DNA of 34,889 nt from Phycisphaerales bacterium (GTDB taxonomy: Bacteria > Bacteroidota > Bacteroidia > Chitinophagales > Chitinophagaceae): contig JASGCP010000009.1 of assembly GCA_030053995.1 (NCBI GenBank), positions 1 through 34,889 of the forward strand, in the 5' to 3' direction. Both the position numbers and the translations under genes were made by a program. Below, piece after piece: positions 19,201-29,824 of the stretch (position 1 is its first letter; each line of letters opens with the position of its first letter). The notes under the pieces were generated by a model. The model was not told the origin of the DNA. It searched no databases and saw only the letters and a program-made list of their open reading frames with translations.

Positions 19201-19829
19201 TACATAGTTATCAGCAACCAGGCACTTATTTGGTTAAATTAGTTGTTACCGATGTGGTTTGTAACTTAAAAGATAGCACGCAGTCATACCTCGCTGTTGG
19301 GGGACAACCTACTGTTAATTTTGATTTTACACCTGATAAGAATGCACAAGAAGTTAACGCTATCCCTACCTTTAATAATTTGTCGAGTAGTGATGCGAAT
19401 AAGTTTATTTGGTATTGGGGAACAGGTGATTCTACAATCGTAAGAAATAAAGCACCCGTTACTTACGAATATTTATCGTCTGGCATTTATAATGTTTGCT
19501 TAGTTGGCTTTAATAATTATTGCTCGGACACAGTTTGTCAACCCTATAGTGCCCTTATTCAAGATGTTGTAGATGTAGCGAGTGCTTTGGTACCTAATGG
19601 CGTTAATAAGAAAGTATTTGTTCGCGGAGCCGGCATTCAGTCTATCGACTGGCGTATTTTTAATCGATACGGTCGCTTAGTATATGCTTCTACCGACAAA
19701 GAGATGGGATGGGATGGAACTTATCGTGGCGTACTACAACCGCAGGATGTTTATCATTATACGCTTAATATTCAATTTGTCAATGGTAATAAGCTGATCA
19801 AAAAGGGTACCATTACAATATTGTATTAG
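16221..19829 (+). CDS. Large secreted protein with SBBP-like beta-propeller repeats, PKD domains and T9SS type B (gliding-motility-associated) C-terminal sorting domain
   Basis: Signal peptide; N-terminal VQNKGQWNKEVLFKGDM; repeated YSTYLGGSGND-like blocks; PKD motifs SWNFGDGTAP, NWSFGDGTAS; C-terminal DWRIFNRYGRLVYAS...GWDGTYRGVLQPQDVYHYTL. Confidence 0.88.
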   Translation: MLRCYCLLLIILLAFVDSYGQEGSSIDFVQNKGQWNKEVLFKGDMLHGAFFVHLNGYTVSLNNPKEESEILTDVHTDSSTYTNGVPNGSVQVLHAHAYRVVFMNAQATPLVQPEKLVSSGNNYIEGNNPALWARDCSIYKSIAVKNIYSDIDLRYFTNNGLLKYELIVNPGANLAPLALLFKGTTAINLAGDGDLIIHTSVGDVVEKKPYCYQPTLTGRREVGCRYVITDDSIVSFALDNYDKNFPLIIDPTLVFSTLSGSSATNWGFSATYDNQGYLYAAGIAYGNGFPTSPGAFQTTFRGGTVENGVSGYDMVVIKYSPNGQNRIYATYIGGGGNEQPHSLIVTPAGNLVIAGRTSSPDYPTTLSNIGSCNGGYAIVLTILNAQGTGLIASRKIGGSGVDGVNGGFSKAPYNVSRPTVRNYGDDARSEVILDKLGNIYLASCTQSNNFPTTANAPQKVLNGKQNGVILKFDQNLNLAFSTYLGGSGNDACFVLSLNPLTQDILIGGATSSSDFPGDKTGTVGPVYNGGVCNGFLAVLSNDGGILKKTSYIGAANAATVVYGVQYDATGNPYICGTTTKSFPVINAPFSQPNGKQFIAKLAPDLSQYVYSTVFGTNTSNPNISITAFLVDRCENVYVGGWGGSVQGISPDFPNDGTLGLSVTQDAIQKKTDGKDFYFFVLERDARSQLYGTYFGQYGGFTDHVDGGTSRFDPRGVIYEAICANCGGGVLFPTTPGAWYTAYDKNAAGNMGCNLGAVKIEMGFIGITSEIHATINNILNKTTGCQPLIVNFSDAIAQATMYVWRYGDGTKNDTTLEPYAQHTFTNLGNYIVTLFSINPAACNQVDSSNVLIRVKPYPVALDFTFNRLLPCDVFNYQFVNKSEAPIGKPFTNETFSWNFGDGTAPITTNTESISYSFVNPGTYTVQLSLIDTDYCNYPDSIQQILNVSATLKAVAIYPQTACYQTPIIFKNASIGGTNFNWSFGDGTASSAFEPIHSYQQPGTYLVKLVVTDVVCNLKDSTQSYLAVGGQPTVNFDFTPDKNAQEVNAIPTFNNLSSSDANKFIWYWGTGDSTIVRNKAPVTYEYLSSGIYNVCLVGFNNYCSDTVCQPYSALIQDVVDVASALVPNGVNKKVFVRGAGIQSIDWRIFNRYGRLVYASTDKEMGWDGTYRGVLQPQDVYHYTLNIQFVNGNKLIKKGTITILY

Positions 19830-19914
19830 TACCGTTAATGCATGTAGCGTCTCTGCTATTTTCTTTTTTTGGCTCCGTCCCTCGAATTATTAATTTGCAA
19901 AAATCCTTATTTTT

Positions 19915-20688
19915 ATGAGTAGCGATGATCAAGCAAAAGATGAATTTGATTTGAATATTATTTATAATTATTTTTTAGATACAGAACGGCAGGGACCAGG
20001 AAGTACAGAAGCAACACGCAAAGCATTGAATTTTATTGCTGGACTTTCTGAAAAATCACTCATTGCTGACCTTGGTTGTGGAACAGGCGGGCAAACAATC
20101 GTGTTGGCACAAAACACAACGAGTAAAATTATTGGTGTTGAATTATGGCCTGTTTTTATAAAGCAATTCAATAAAAATATCCAAACCCAAAATTTTCAAG
20201 ATAGAGTGCAAGGTATTGTTGGCAATATGGATAATCTACCATTTGAAAAAGAAGAATTAGATTTGATTTGGTCAGAAGGGGCAATTTATAATATTGGTTT
20301 TGAGCGGGGACTGAACGACTGGCGGAAATTTTTGAAACAAGACGGATATATTGCCGTTACAGAAATATCTTGGTTGGGTGAAACCCGCCCAACCGTCATT
20401 AATGATTTTTGGCAAAAATCCTATTCTGAAATTAATACGATCCCAATTAAAATCACTCAAATGCAAAAAGCAGGTTATTTGCCAATTGCAAACTTTATTT
20501 TACCTGAAAATTGTTGGTCAAATTATTATGCACAACAAGCACGCATGCAAGAATCTTTTTTACAAAAATATGCCGGTAACAAATTTGTAGAAGAATTTGT
20601 TGCTCAACAGCGATATGAGGCGACATTATTTGATCAGTACAAAGCATATTATGGCTATGTATTTTATATTGGCAAAAGAATAAAATAA
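19915..20688 (+). CDS. Class I SAM-dependent methyltransferase
   Basis: Motif I SLIADLGCGTGGQTIVLA, then GVELWPVFI and LDLIWSEGAIYNIGF. Confidence 0.85.
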   Translation: MSSDDQAKDEFDLNIIYNYFLDTERQGPGSTEATRKALNFIAGLSEKSLIADLGCGTGGQTIVLAQNTTSKIIGVELWPVFIKQFNKNIQTQNFQDRVQGIVGNMDNLPFEKEELDLIWSEGAIYNIGFERGLNDWRKFLKQDGYIAVTEISWLGETRPTVINDFWQKSYSEINTIPIKITQMQKAGYLPIANFILPENCWSNYYAQQARMQESFLQKYAGNKFVEEFVAQQRYEATLFDQYKAYYGYVFYIGKRIK

Positions 20689-20718
20689 TACCATGCTTAT
20701 CGAAACCCGTGCATTTAT

Positions 20719-21768
20719 TTAGTTTAATGACGATAGATCAATTACAAATCGATATTTGACATCACCTTTAATCATTCGTTCAAACGCCTCATTTATTTTT
20801 TGTATTGATATTAATTCAACATCGGATACAATTTTATGTTTAGCACAAAAGTCTAACATCTCTTGTGTTTCTTTAATACTCCCAATTTTTGATGCCGTTA
20901 CCGTGCGTCTTTTTTCAATCAATGTAAAAGGACTGGATAGGCGAATTTCTTGTTGCGGAAAACTTAAACAAATATAAACCCCATTCAACCCTAATAAATT
21001 GATATATGAATTGTAGTCATGTTGCCCCCCAAGCGTATCAACAATGAAATCAAATTTATTTCTATTTTTGGTGAAGAAATCTTTTTCAGTAGAAATAAGA
21101 AAATTCGTAGCACCTAATTTTTGGGCATCTTTCTTTTTGCTGATTGAAGTACTACAAACGGTAACGGTAGCACCCATCGCTTTTGCAAATTTTACAGCTA
21201 AATGTCCTAACCCACCTAATCCTACTACGGCAACTTTATGTCCTTTGCGAACCTTCCAATATTTTAAGGGTGAATAAGTTGTAATGCCCGCACACAATAG
21301 GGGGGCAACAGCATGCAACGGTAGCTTTTTGTTTACTTTTAGTACATAATTTTCGTTCACAACGATTTGTTTTGAATAACCACCATAGTTCGGTTGTTTA
21401 CTGTTTTTAGGAATGTCATTATAAGTGCCTTCAAACTGATCGCAATAATGACTGTTGCCACTTTTACATTCAGGACATACTTCACAAGCACCAACATAAA
21501 CCCCGACACCAACAATATCCCCTAATTTATATTTTTTCGCTTTCTTACCTACTTGTACTACTTTACCAACAATTTCATGACCCGGCACTATAGGGTAGCG
21601 CGTCCAATTCCATTCATTTCTGGACATGTGTATGTCGCTATGACATACACCGCAATAAAGAATATCAATCATGACATCCTTGTCTGTCATTTTTTTTTGG
21701 TTAAATGCAAATGGTGCTAAAGGCGTATTGTTATTATACGCAGCATAAGATTTTATTAATTCAGACAT
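20719..21768 (-). CDS. Zinc-dependent NAD(P) alcohol dehydrogenase (CAD/YahK-like)
   Basis: CGVCHSDIHMSRNEW, PGHEIVGKVVQVG, four-Cys zinc loop CEVCPECKSGNSHYC, VAVVGLGGLGHLAVKFAKAMGA. Confidence 0.92.
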   Translation of the reverse strand: MSELIKSYAAYNNNTPLAPFAFNQKKMTDKDVMIDILYCGVCHSDIHMSRNEWNWTRYPIVPGHEIVGKVVQVGKKAKKYKLGDIVGVGVYVGACEVCPECKSGNSHYCDQFEGTYNDIPKNSKQPNYGGYSKQIVVNENYVLKVNKKLPLHAVAPLLCAGITTYSPLKYWKVRKGHKVAVVGLGGLGHLAVKFAKAMGATVTVCSTSISKKKDAQKLGATNFLISTEKDFFTKNRNKFDFIVDTLGGQHDYNSYINLLGLNGVYICLSFPQQEIRLSSPFTLIEKRRTVTASKIGSIKETQEMLDFCAKHKIVSDVELISIQKINEAFERMIKGDVKYRFVIDLSSLN

Positions 21769-21847
21769 ATAAAATATTTTTAAATTTTATTATTGAGATA
21801 AGATCGTTATTGGTTAATGTTTTCAAAAAAATAACAAACCAATATTG

Positions 21848-21855
21848 CAAAGGTA
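21848..21855 (-). promoter_or_regulatory. -7 promoter element TACCTTTG for alcohol dehydrogenase
   Basis: caaaggta on + strand, 79 nt upstream of the - strand start. Confidence 0.45.
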
Positions 21856-22000
21856 GTTTTTTTTACTGGGATTTTTATAAGCATTTGATTAACCATTTTT
21901 TTATGTGCTCGGAAGGTTTTAAGGGCAGTGGAAAAATATTGTTGTTTTTGTATGGTAATTTTTCTTTTGTCTGAATCACAGACTACACAGATTTTACCAA

Positions 22001-22030
22001 TTGCCTCCAGATTTATCTGGAGGACAAATG
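22001..22030. repeat. 30-nt palindromic intergenic repeat, copy A
   Basis: TTGCCTCCAGATTTATCTGGAGGACAAATG; hairpin CCTCCAGAT-TT-ATCTGGAGG. Confidence 0.8.
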
Positions 22031-22103
22031 ATTTTTTTTATTTGTTTACTCTAGATAAATCAGGGCTATTGATCTTTTTTTGAAATTTGTTTTTTGCCAT
22101 AAA

Positions 22104-22133
22104 TTGCATCCAGATTTATCTGGAGGACAAATG
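22104..22133. repeat. 30-nt palindromic intergenic repeat, copy B
   Basis: TTGCATCCAGATTTATCTGGAGGACAAATG, 29/30 identical to copy A; lies immediately 3' of nusB. Confidence 0.8.
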
Positions 22134-22144
22134 GTACCGCTGTA

Positions 22145-23071
22145 TTATTGTTCAGGTTTAGTAAAATCTTTTTTTATTATTTTATTTTCAGCCAGCAGTT
22201 TATTTTTAATATTATCAAGAATACCATTTAAAAACTGTGCACTTTTGGGCGTACTATATTCTTTAATAATCTCCAAGTATTCGTTGATGGTTACCTTTAG
22301 TGGGATAGTTTCAAAATATAAAAATTCGCTAAGAGCCATTTCAATAATAATAATATCTACTACTGGGATTCTATCTATATCCCAGTTAACGAGTTTAGGT
22401 TTGATGAGTTCGTCTAAATATTTTTTTTTAGATGAACATATATCTAATAAATCGCCTGCGTAGCTTATCTTATCTTCATCGACAAACTTGGTTAAGTTCT
22501 CCAAGGGGTAGGATAACATGCTAACCACTAACTTTTCAACAAGTGTTATATCATCTTGAAAATTAGGGAATAGATCATCGAGATAGGAAACAAACGAATC
22601 ATTACCTAAGATACTATTATAAAACAAGACTTTTAGAATATCCTTGTCTTCTCCATGCGTATGATTACTTTTTTGAATATAGGTTTCGTAGGCGGGATCA
22701 TGGTGGGTGAACGAAAGGTAGATAATTCTAATCCAATCGGGGTCAATTAAAGCGGTGTATTTCTGTTTATAGTTTACCAACGCCGTATTTTCTATCAGAT
22801 CACGAATGACTGAATTATTTAATATACTCGTATTAAAGTTAATATCTTCAGGGGTAGGGAAATTTTTATTTTTTCGTTGTGTAGCTTCTACTTGGACAAA
22901 CTGAACCACATCCACTAATAATTTCAAAAAAAATATAAGCAGTTCTTTAGTTGTTTGTATCCTTTTAAATAACTCCTTTTTATATTGTTTTTGTAAGGCA
23001 TAATCGTTCTTAACATACATTTCATACAAAAGTTGTAATACTTTCAAACGAATTTGTCTTCTACTGAACAT
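22145..23071 (-). CDS. nusB: Transcription antitermination factor NusB
   Basis: N-terminal SRRQIRLKVLQLLYEM; C-terminal VDIIIIEMALSEFLYFETIPLKVTINEYLEIIKEYSTPKSAQFLNGILDNI. Confidence 0.9.
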   Translation of the reverse strand: MFSRRQIRLKVLQLLYEMYVKNDYALQKQYKKELFKRIQTTKELLIFFLKLLVDVVQFVQVEATQRKNKNFPTPEDINFNTSILNNSVIRDLIENTALVNYKQKYTALIDPDWIRIIYLSFTHHDPAYETYIQKSNHTHGEDKDILKVLFYNSILGNDSFVSYLDDLFPNFQDDITLVEKLVVSMLSYPLENLTKFVDEDKISYAGDLLDICSSKKKYLDELIKPKLVNWDIDRIPVVDIIIIEMALSEFLYFETIPLKVTINEYLEIIKEYSTPKSAQFLNGILDNIKNKLLAENKIIKKDFTKPEQ

Positions 23072-23157
23072 AAATAAGGTTAATAATTCTGTAAATATAT
23101 ATTTTTCGATGCTACCAATATTACATAATCGCTAAAGATAGTTAATCGTATCAGTTT

Positions 23158-23844
23158 TTATCGTGCAATTATTTTATTAATCCATTTTTGGAGTGATACA
23201 ATGAGCAAGATGAGCAACATGCCATAAAATATATCTTCAAAGGGAATTGTTATTATCCTTAATTTGATGATTTCTTCGTTATTATACCATACTATTGGTT
23301 CTGCTGTAATTGCACCTGTTAGAATGCCGTTGACGATTGTAAAGGGAATTAATAATATGAGATAAACAGCATAAAATGATAAAAGCCAGGTTACCTTTAA
23401 AACAAATTGCAAAATGAATAGGCTGAGTAATAAAACGCCGAAGGTAACAAAGGTATATTTTTGATGAAAATAGATACAGGCTAATATAAAACACATGATC
23501 ATTAGTACACACGATATATACTTATCGAGGGGCATTTTTATTTGAGGGATGTATGGTTCTAAGTATGTATAGGTGAAAATACATGCATACGGAATACAAT
23601 AAAAAAACAAAACCTCTTCTATGGGTAAATTAACAAAGTAAAAACCGGTAATGTATTGTGGGTTAAAGCCCCATACCCGCCATTGTGTGAATAATATATC
23701 CCAAAATATAAAGGCTGTGCTTACAATAAAACAGGCAAATAAAAATGACGGGATATAATTATAAAATTTAATCTTAGGGTGAAATGAAAATAATAGTGGT
23801 ATAACAACTACTAGACCATCGATTATTAAATAGGCCGTTCTCAT
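23158..23844 (-). CDS. Lycopene cyclase domain protein (CrtYc/CrtYd fused type)
   Basis: Polytopic membrane protein with FNPQYITGFYFVNLPIEEVLFFYCIPYACIFTYTYL; PIEE motif typical of CrtYcd cyclases; adjacent to crtZ. Confidence 0.85.
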   Translation of the reverse strand: MRTAYLIIDGLVVVIPLLFSFHPKIKFYNYIPSFLFACFIVSTAFIFWDILFTQWRVWGFNPQYITGFYFVNLPIEEVLFFYCIPYACIFTYTYLEPYIPQIKMPLDKYISCVLMIMCFILACIYFHQKYTFVTFGVLLLSLFILQFVLKVTWLLSFYAVYLILLIPFTIVNGILTGAITAEPIVWYNNEEIIKLRIITIPFEDIFYGMLLILLIVSLQKWINKIIAR

Positions 23845-24305
23845 TAATCTTTGGCTTGTTTGGCATCTTTATAAAAACTAGTAGGAACCCATAACATGCC
23901 AAAACACTCGCCATCTTTCTTGCCTAAATGTTTATGATGTACTTTATGTGCTCGGCGAATTGCTTTTAAATAAGCAGAATTAGTATTTCTTAATATCTTA
24001 AATCGTTGGTGGATAAAAATATCGTGTATGAGAAAATAACATAATCCATATAATGTAATGCCTAAGCCTATCCAAAATATAAAGTTATAATCGTTATATG
24101 CCCCTATCAGCAAGCATAAGAACCCCGGTATAGCAAATATCAAAAAGAAGAAGTCATTTTTCTCGAAAAATTGTTTCGCATTTTCTTTTTGATGATGATC
24201 TTGGTGTAATGTCCACAATACGCCGTGCATAATATATTTGTGCGTAAACCAGGCGGCGAGCTCCATCGTTAAAAAAGCCAAACAAACAAATAGTAAATAG
24301 GTCAT
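23844..24305 (-). CDS. crtZ: Beta-carotene hydroxylase / sterol desaturase family (CrtZ)
   Basis: Histidine motifs HKYIMHG, HQDHH, HDIFIHQRF, RRAHKVHHKH. Confidence 0.88.
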   Translation of the reverse strand: MTYLLFVCLAFLTMELAAWFTHKYIMHGVLWTLHQDHHQKENAKQFFEKNDFFFLIFAIPGFLCLLIGAYNDYNFIFWIGLGITLYGLCYFLIHDIFIHQRFKILRNTNSAYLKAIRRAHKVHHKHLGKKDGECFGMLWVPTSFYKDAKQAKD

Positions 24306-24350
24306 AATATATGATTTCTTTAATGAGTTTTGGAAGAGTTATCTTACGGG

Positions 24351-24358
24351 CAAAGGTA
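24351..24358 (-). promoter_or_regulatory. -7 promoter element TACCTTTG for crtZ-crtYcd
   Basis: caaaggta on + strand, 45 nt upstream of crtZ start. Confidence 0.5.
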
Positions 24359-24448
24359 TTTTTTTTTTGTGATAATTTTTGACAAATGACAAACATATTA
24401 CATTATTTTTAAACAATTATTTTGATACGGCAATTATGATAAAAAATA

Positions 24449-24456
24449 TATCTTTG
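24449..24456 (+). promoter_or_regulatory. -7 promoter element TATCTTTG for gcvH
   Basis: Exact TAnnTTTG, 14 nt before ATG 24471. Confidence 0.5.
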
Positions 24457-24470
24457 GGCAAAAAATAAAA

Positions 24471-24845
24471 ATGAATATCCCACAAGAACTTAAATATACT
24501 AAAGAACACGAATGGATCATCATTGAAGGTAATATCGGCACTATCGGCATCACTGATTTTGCTCAAAAAGAGTTAGGGGATATTGTCTATATTGATATCA
24601 ATAGCTTGAATAAAACACTCAAGGCGGGCGAAATTTTTGGAACGGTTGAGGCTGTAAAAACAGTTAGCGACCTCTATTTACCCATGAGTGGTAAAATTGT
24701 AGCTTTTAATACCGAACTACAACAACACCCTGAATTTGTCAATAACGACCCGTATAAAACAGGATGGATTATAAAAATAGAACTTACCCAATTAACAGAA
24801 CAACAATCCTTATTGTCGGCTGAACAGTATAAAAATATAATATGA
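24471..24845 (+). CDS. gcvH: Glycine cleavage system H protein
   Basis: YTKEHEWI, GITDFAQKELGDIVYIDI, GTVEAVKTVSDLYLPMSG lipoyl-lysine motif, NDPYKTGWIIKI. Confidence 0.96.
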   Translation: MNIPQELKYTKEHEWIIIEGNIGTIGITDFAQKELGDIVYIDINSLNKTLKAGEIFGTVEAVKTVSDLYLPMSGKIVAFNTELQQHPEFVNNDPYKTGWIIKIELTQLTEQQSLLSAEQYKNII

Positions 24846-25201
24846 AAAAAACATTAGTGGTTGGTGCCTCAGCATCAGCCGATCGATATAGTTATAAAGC
24901 TGTAAAAGCACTATTGGCAAAGAACTACCCGGTGTTAGCTTTTGGCTCTAAGCCAGGTACCATAGGCGATATAGCCATTAATACTAACAAAGAACAATAT
25001 ACGGATATCGACACCGTAACCTTGTATATTAATCCAGAAATACAAAAAAACTATTACGACTACATTCTTTCAATAAAGCCTAAGCGACTTATTTTTAACC
25101 CTGGTACAGAAAATAAATATTTTTTTAATAAGGCAAAAGAAGTAGGCATCAACTGCGTAGAAGCGTGTACACTCGTTTTATTATCAACTGGACAGTATTA
25201 G
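24842..25201 (+). CDS. CoA-binding domain protein (YccU-like)
   Basis: VVGASASADRYSYKAVKALLAKNYPVLAFG, GVNCVEACTLVLL-type ending; ATGA overlap with gcvH. Confidence 0.85.
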   Translation: MKKTLVVGASASADRYSYKAVKALLAKNYPVLAFGSKPGTIGDIAINTNKEQYTDIDTVTLYINPEIQKNYYDYILSIKPKRLIFNPGTENKYFFNKAKEVGINCVEACTLVLLSTGQY

Positions 25202-25224
25202 TTATTGTTTGAAATGCACTGCTA

Positions 25225-26121
25225 TTACATAATATAAAAACTCTCTGGTTTAATTGGTTGAGGCAATTGTTTTTCACCAAGTAACTGTCGAATATTAATG
25301 TCAATTCCTCGAGCAATTGTGGTTACTGAAGTATCCGTTGGCAAATTTCTAAATGGGTCTTGCATCAAGGTAGCGGTCTTTTGTATAAGAAAAAAAGCAG
25401 TAGAAATAACCAACAAAATAGGTGCTTCATAAACATCGTCAATTTCTATTAAAGCGAAGGATAATAGCACTAAAAAAAGGTAAATAAAAAAAGTTACTAA
25501 GTGGCTATAGGTTGTAGGAAAAACGGTGTTATTAATGCGTTCACACTTACCCATAGAATCACAAAGTCGTACCAAATTATTATCAATTTGCACTTGTTGA
25601 AAATGCGATAAATGTTGTTGATCGGTTAAAAACTTTAAATCTTGGTATTGCTTTTGTAATAACCCCAATGGTTTGTTTTGATGCTCTTTTAAAAAATCTA
25701 AATCCTCGGAGGTAAGCAACCCATCGGTATAGGTAAAAACATTGCTATTTTTTCTTAAAGAATTACCTAATGAATAACACCATGCAATTTGGCGATAAGC
25801 CATGCGTCTAATAACTTCATGATGTTCAGAATTTAAAAAACATTGTAATTCCATGGCCAAACTCCGCGAGTCATTAACAATAGCACCCCATACTTTTCGG
25901 GCTTCCCACCAACGGTCGTAAGATTGACTAAGTTTAAATGCCAACAATAAAGATATAGCCGTTCCTAAAGAAGCCACCAAACCAAGTTCTATTTTGGGCA
26001 AATGGCTTTCAAAAAAAAATTGCAGGACTAATAAAAATAAAGAAAGAATAACAACCTTAACAATATCTTTACGAATACTATCAAATAAATAACTATAAGG
26101 GATACCGCGTTCTAAAAGCAT
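25225..26121 (-). CDS. Bestrophin-like membrane protein (YneE/UPF0187 family)
   Basis: LGTAISLLLAFKLSQSYDRWWEARKVWGAIVNDSRSLA; LMQDPFRNLPTDTSVTTIARGIDINIRQLL. Confidence 0.9.
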   Translation of the reverse strand: MLLERGIPYSYLFDSIRKDIVKVVILSLFLLVLQFFFESHLPKIELGLVASLGTAISLLLAFKLSQSYDRWWEARKVWGAIVNDSRSLAMELQCFLNSEHHEVIRRMAYRQIAWCYSLGNSLRKNSNVFTYTDGLLTSEDLDFLKEHQNKPLGLLQKQYQDLKFLTDQQHLSHFQQVQIDNNLVRLCDSMGKCERINNTVFPTTYSHLVTFFIYLFLVLLSFALIEIDDVYEAPILLVISTAFFLIQKTATLMQDPFRNLPTDTSVTTIARGIDINIRQLLGEKQLPQPIKPESFYIM

Positions 26122-26295
26122 AAATAAAGAATTTTTAATTCTATCTAATTTAATAAAAAAAAACGATAAATCATAAACTATTTACGCCATCATGGTAATA
26201 ATAGTTTAGGTGACGGCAAGAGCAAAAGTTAGATTCCTTTAATTTTAGTATATTTTTTATAAAAAAATACTACCTTCGCAATATTAAAAACATAA

Positions 26296-27807
<1,512 letters not shown>

Positions 27808-27843
27808 ATATCTTATTTGAACAGCTGTCTTAAACTTCTTACT

Positions 27844-28101
27844 ATGAAACTTACCTTATTGACCCCACAAAAGAAAAATTTCGAAGGCACCGTTGCGGGT
27901 GTTTTACTTCCTGGTCAATCAGGCTTATTTGAAATATTGAACGATCACGCACCAATTGTTAGCTCTTTAAAAAGTGGAATAATTAAAATTATTCTACCTG
28001 ATCAAAAAAAAATTAGTTTTCAATCAGGCTCGGGTTTTGTAAAAAAAACAAAAGATAATACAATTAATATTCTTGTGGAAAGTGCTACTGAATTATCTTA
28101 A
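27844..28101 (+). CDS. atpC: F1F0 ATP synthase subunit epsilon
   Basis: MKLTLLTPQKKNFEGTVAGVLLPGQSGLFEILNDHAPIVSSLKSG; directly after atpD. The track start at 27817 is upstream of the likely ATG. Confidence 0.92.
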   Translation: MKLTLLTPQKKNFEGTVAGVLLPGQSGLFEILNDHAPIVSSLKSGIIKIILPDQKKISFQSGSGFVKKTKDNTINILVESATELS

Positions 28102-28225
28102 CTAGACTTAAAGATGCATATTTACCAATAGTTGTATATTGGATGGTGGCTCCTGAATCATCGCTGTAATATTGAGGAGTTTTATAAACAGTGTGTTGCA
28201 CCTTGATACTTGTAATTAGCAATTT

Positions 28226-28924
28226 ATGCCTCATATACTATCAACGGCTATCTTACAGAAAGAAGCTAAAGAGCTATTATCTGATCAGGATTGGAAAATT
28301 GATGAGATAGAATTTATAGACATTATCTATTTAGAAGACACCTTACTACAAGAGCAAGATTTTATTAGTAATACGCCCTATTTTATTTTTACAAGCAAAC
28401 AGGGCGTGCGGAGTTTTAAAAGATTCATGCAATTAGTACCCGATTATAGTTGTGCACATCAGGTTTATTGTTTAGAAGGTCAAACTATGAAAGAGGTATT
28501 AGCCGTACCCAATTTAAGCATTATAGCCACCGCACCTGATGCCAAACAATTAGCGAACGAAATTATACAATCAAAACCGCTAAACAGGATTATCTTCTTT
28601 TGTTCCTCTATCCGTTTGGATACCTTACCCAATAAGCTACAAGAAAATAAAATCGACTATCATGAGCTAACAAGTTATAAAACAATCGAAAAGCCACAAA
28701 AAATATATCAATCCTACGATGCTATTTTATTTTTCAGTCCCAGTGGTGTCAGAAGTTTTTTGTCAGCCAATACACTCACACCACAAACACCTATTTTTTG
28801 CATGGGCACAACAACAAAGGACTATTGTTCTTCACAAGGGTTACTAAATCCCTGTATTCATGCTGCAAAACCAACACATTTATCACTTATAGAGTCAGTA
28901 AAAAAACACTTTTATTCTTTATGA
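28226..28924 (+). CDS. hemD: Uroporphyrinogen-III synthase
   Basis: IFTSKQGVRSFKRF, YDAILFFSPSGVRSFLSAN, TPIFCMGTTTKDYC pattern typical of HemD. Confidence 0.82.
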   Translation: MPHILSTAILQKEAKELLSDQDWKIDEIEFIDIIYLEDTLLQEQDFISNTPYFIFTSKQGVRSFKRFMQLVPDYSCAHQVYCLEGQTMKEVLAVPNLSIIATAPDAKQLANEIIQSKPLNRIIFFCSSIRLDTLPNKLQENKIDYHELTSYKTIEKPQKIYQSYDAILFFSPSGVRSFLSANTLTPQTPIFCMGTTTKDYCSSQGLLNPCIHAAKPTHLSLIESVKKHFYSL

Positions 28925-29658
28925 AATATTGTTTATCTATTGCAGGATTTGATCCTTCAGGTGGGGCAGGACTATTAGCCGACATTAAGGTTTTTCAAAA
29001 AGTTGGTGTTGTAGGCATGGGTGTTATGACTGTGCTAACCGCACAACATGAATCAAAATTTCAAATGGGCTATCAAATAAAGTTTGAACAAATAGAAGAA
29101 CAGCTATTAGTCCTCTGTGAGCGATACGAGTTTGATTATATAAAAATAGGTCTGATTATTAAAATTGAAACTTTAATAAAATTGATTACTCTTATTAAAA
29201 GAAAATTACGAAAGACTAAAGTTATTTGGGATCCAATCATGAGTAGTAGCGATGGATTTATTATTCATAAAAAAATTAAAGATAAGGAGCTACTCGCCAT
29301 ACTTCGTGGTGTGTATTGTATGACTCCTAATTACAAAGAATTAGATCAACTAACTTCCATACCCTATCCTTATTCAGCAAAATATTTATCAACGCTAACA
29401 AATGTCATTGTAAAAGGGGGACACCGTGAAGGTGATCTACAAGGCGTGGATGAATGGTGGTATAAAGAAGAAAAACAGGTCTTTCAGCCAAGTAACGACA
29501 AAAAAATATACCCTAAACATGGCAGTGGCTGTGTGTTTTCAGCTTTTTTAACAGCTTATCTTTGTAAAACTCATTCGTTAAGAAAGTCAATAATACTTGC
29601 TAAGAAAGAAACAGAAATATTTTTAGCGAGCAGTAAAGGGTTGTTGGGTAGTTTATAG
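28921..29658 (+). CDS. thiD: Hydroxymethylpyrimidine (phosphate) kinase ThiD
   Basis: LSIAGFDPSGGAGLLADIKVF, VMTVLTAQ, KIGLI, VIWDPIMSSSDG, PNYKE, HGSGCVFSAFLTAYL; ATGA overlap with hemD (track start 28798 is inside hemD). Confidence 0.88.
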   Translation: MKYCLSIAGFDPSGGAGLLADIKVFQKVGVVGMGVMTVLTAQHESKFQMGYQIKFEQIEEQLLVLCERYEFDYIKIGLIIKIETLIKLITLIKRKLRKTKVIWDPIMSSSDGFIIHKKIKDKELLAILRGVYCMTPNYKELDQLTSIPYPYSAKYLSTLTNVIVKGGHREGDLQGVDEWWYKEEKQVFQPSNDKKIYPKHGSGCVFSAFLTAYLCKTHSLRKSIILAKKETEIFLASSKGLLGSL

Positions 29659-29824
29659 ATTGGATAAGTAAAAATGGTACCTATATACCATAAATTGACG
29701 GTATGCGTACTTTTTTAATTTGATGAAATTTACCCTTGGTACCAATAAATTTTTGGCAATTATATATTGGGAACTACCATAATAATTTATTTTAACATAC
29801 ATAACTAAAAAAACATAAAAAGGC

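Noticed and set aside
21705-21974. Plus-strand 89-aa ORF in the adh upstream region
   Set aside because: Covers the adh start and its promoter motif; AT-rich, no motif.
22001-22133. Possible CRISPR array from the two 30-nt palindromic repeats
   Set aside because: Only two units, 73-nt spacing, no cas genes; better explained as REP-like or terminator hairpins.
22080-22463. Plus-strand 127-aa ORF overlapping nusB
   Set aside because: Antisense to the nusB C-terminus; start lies in the palindromic repeat region.
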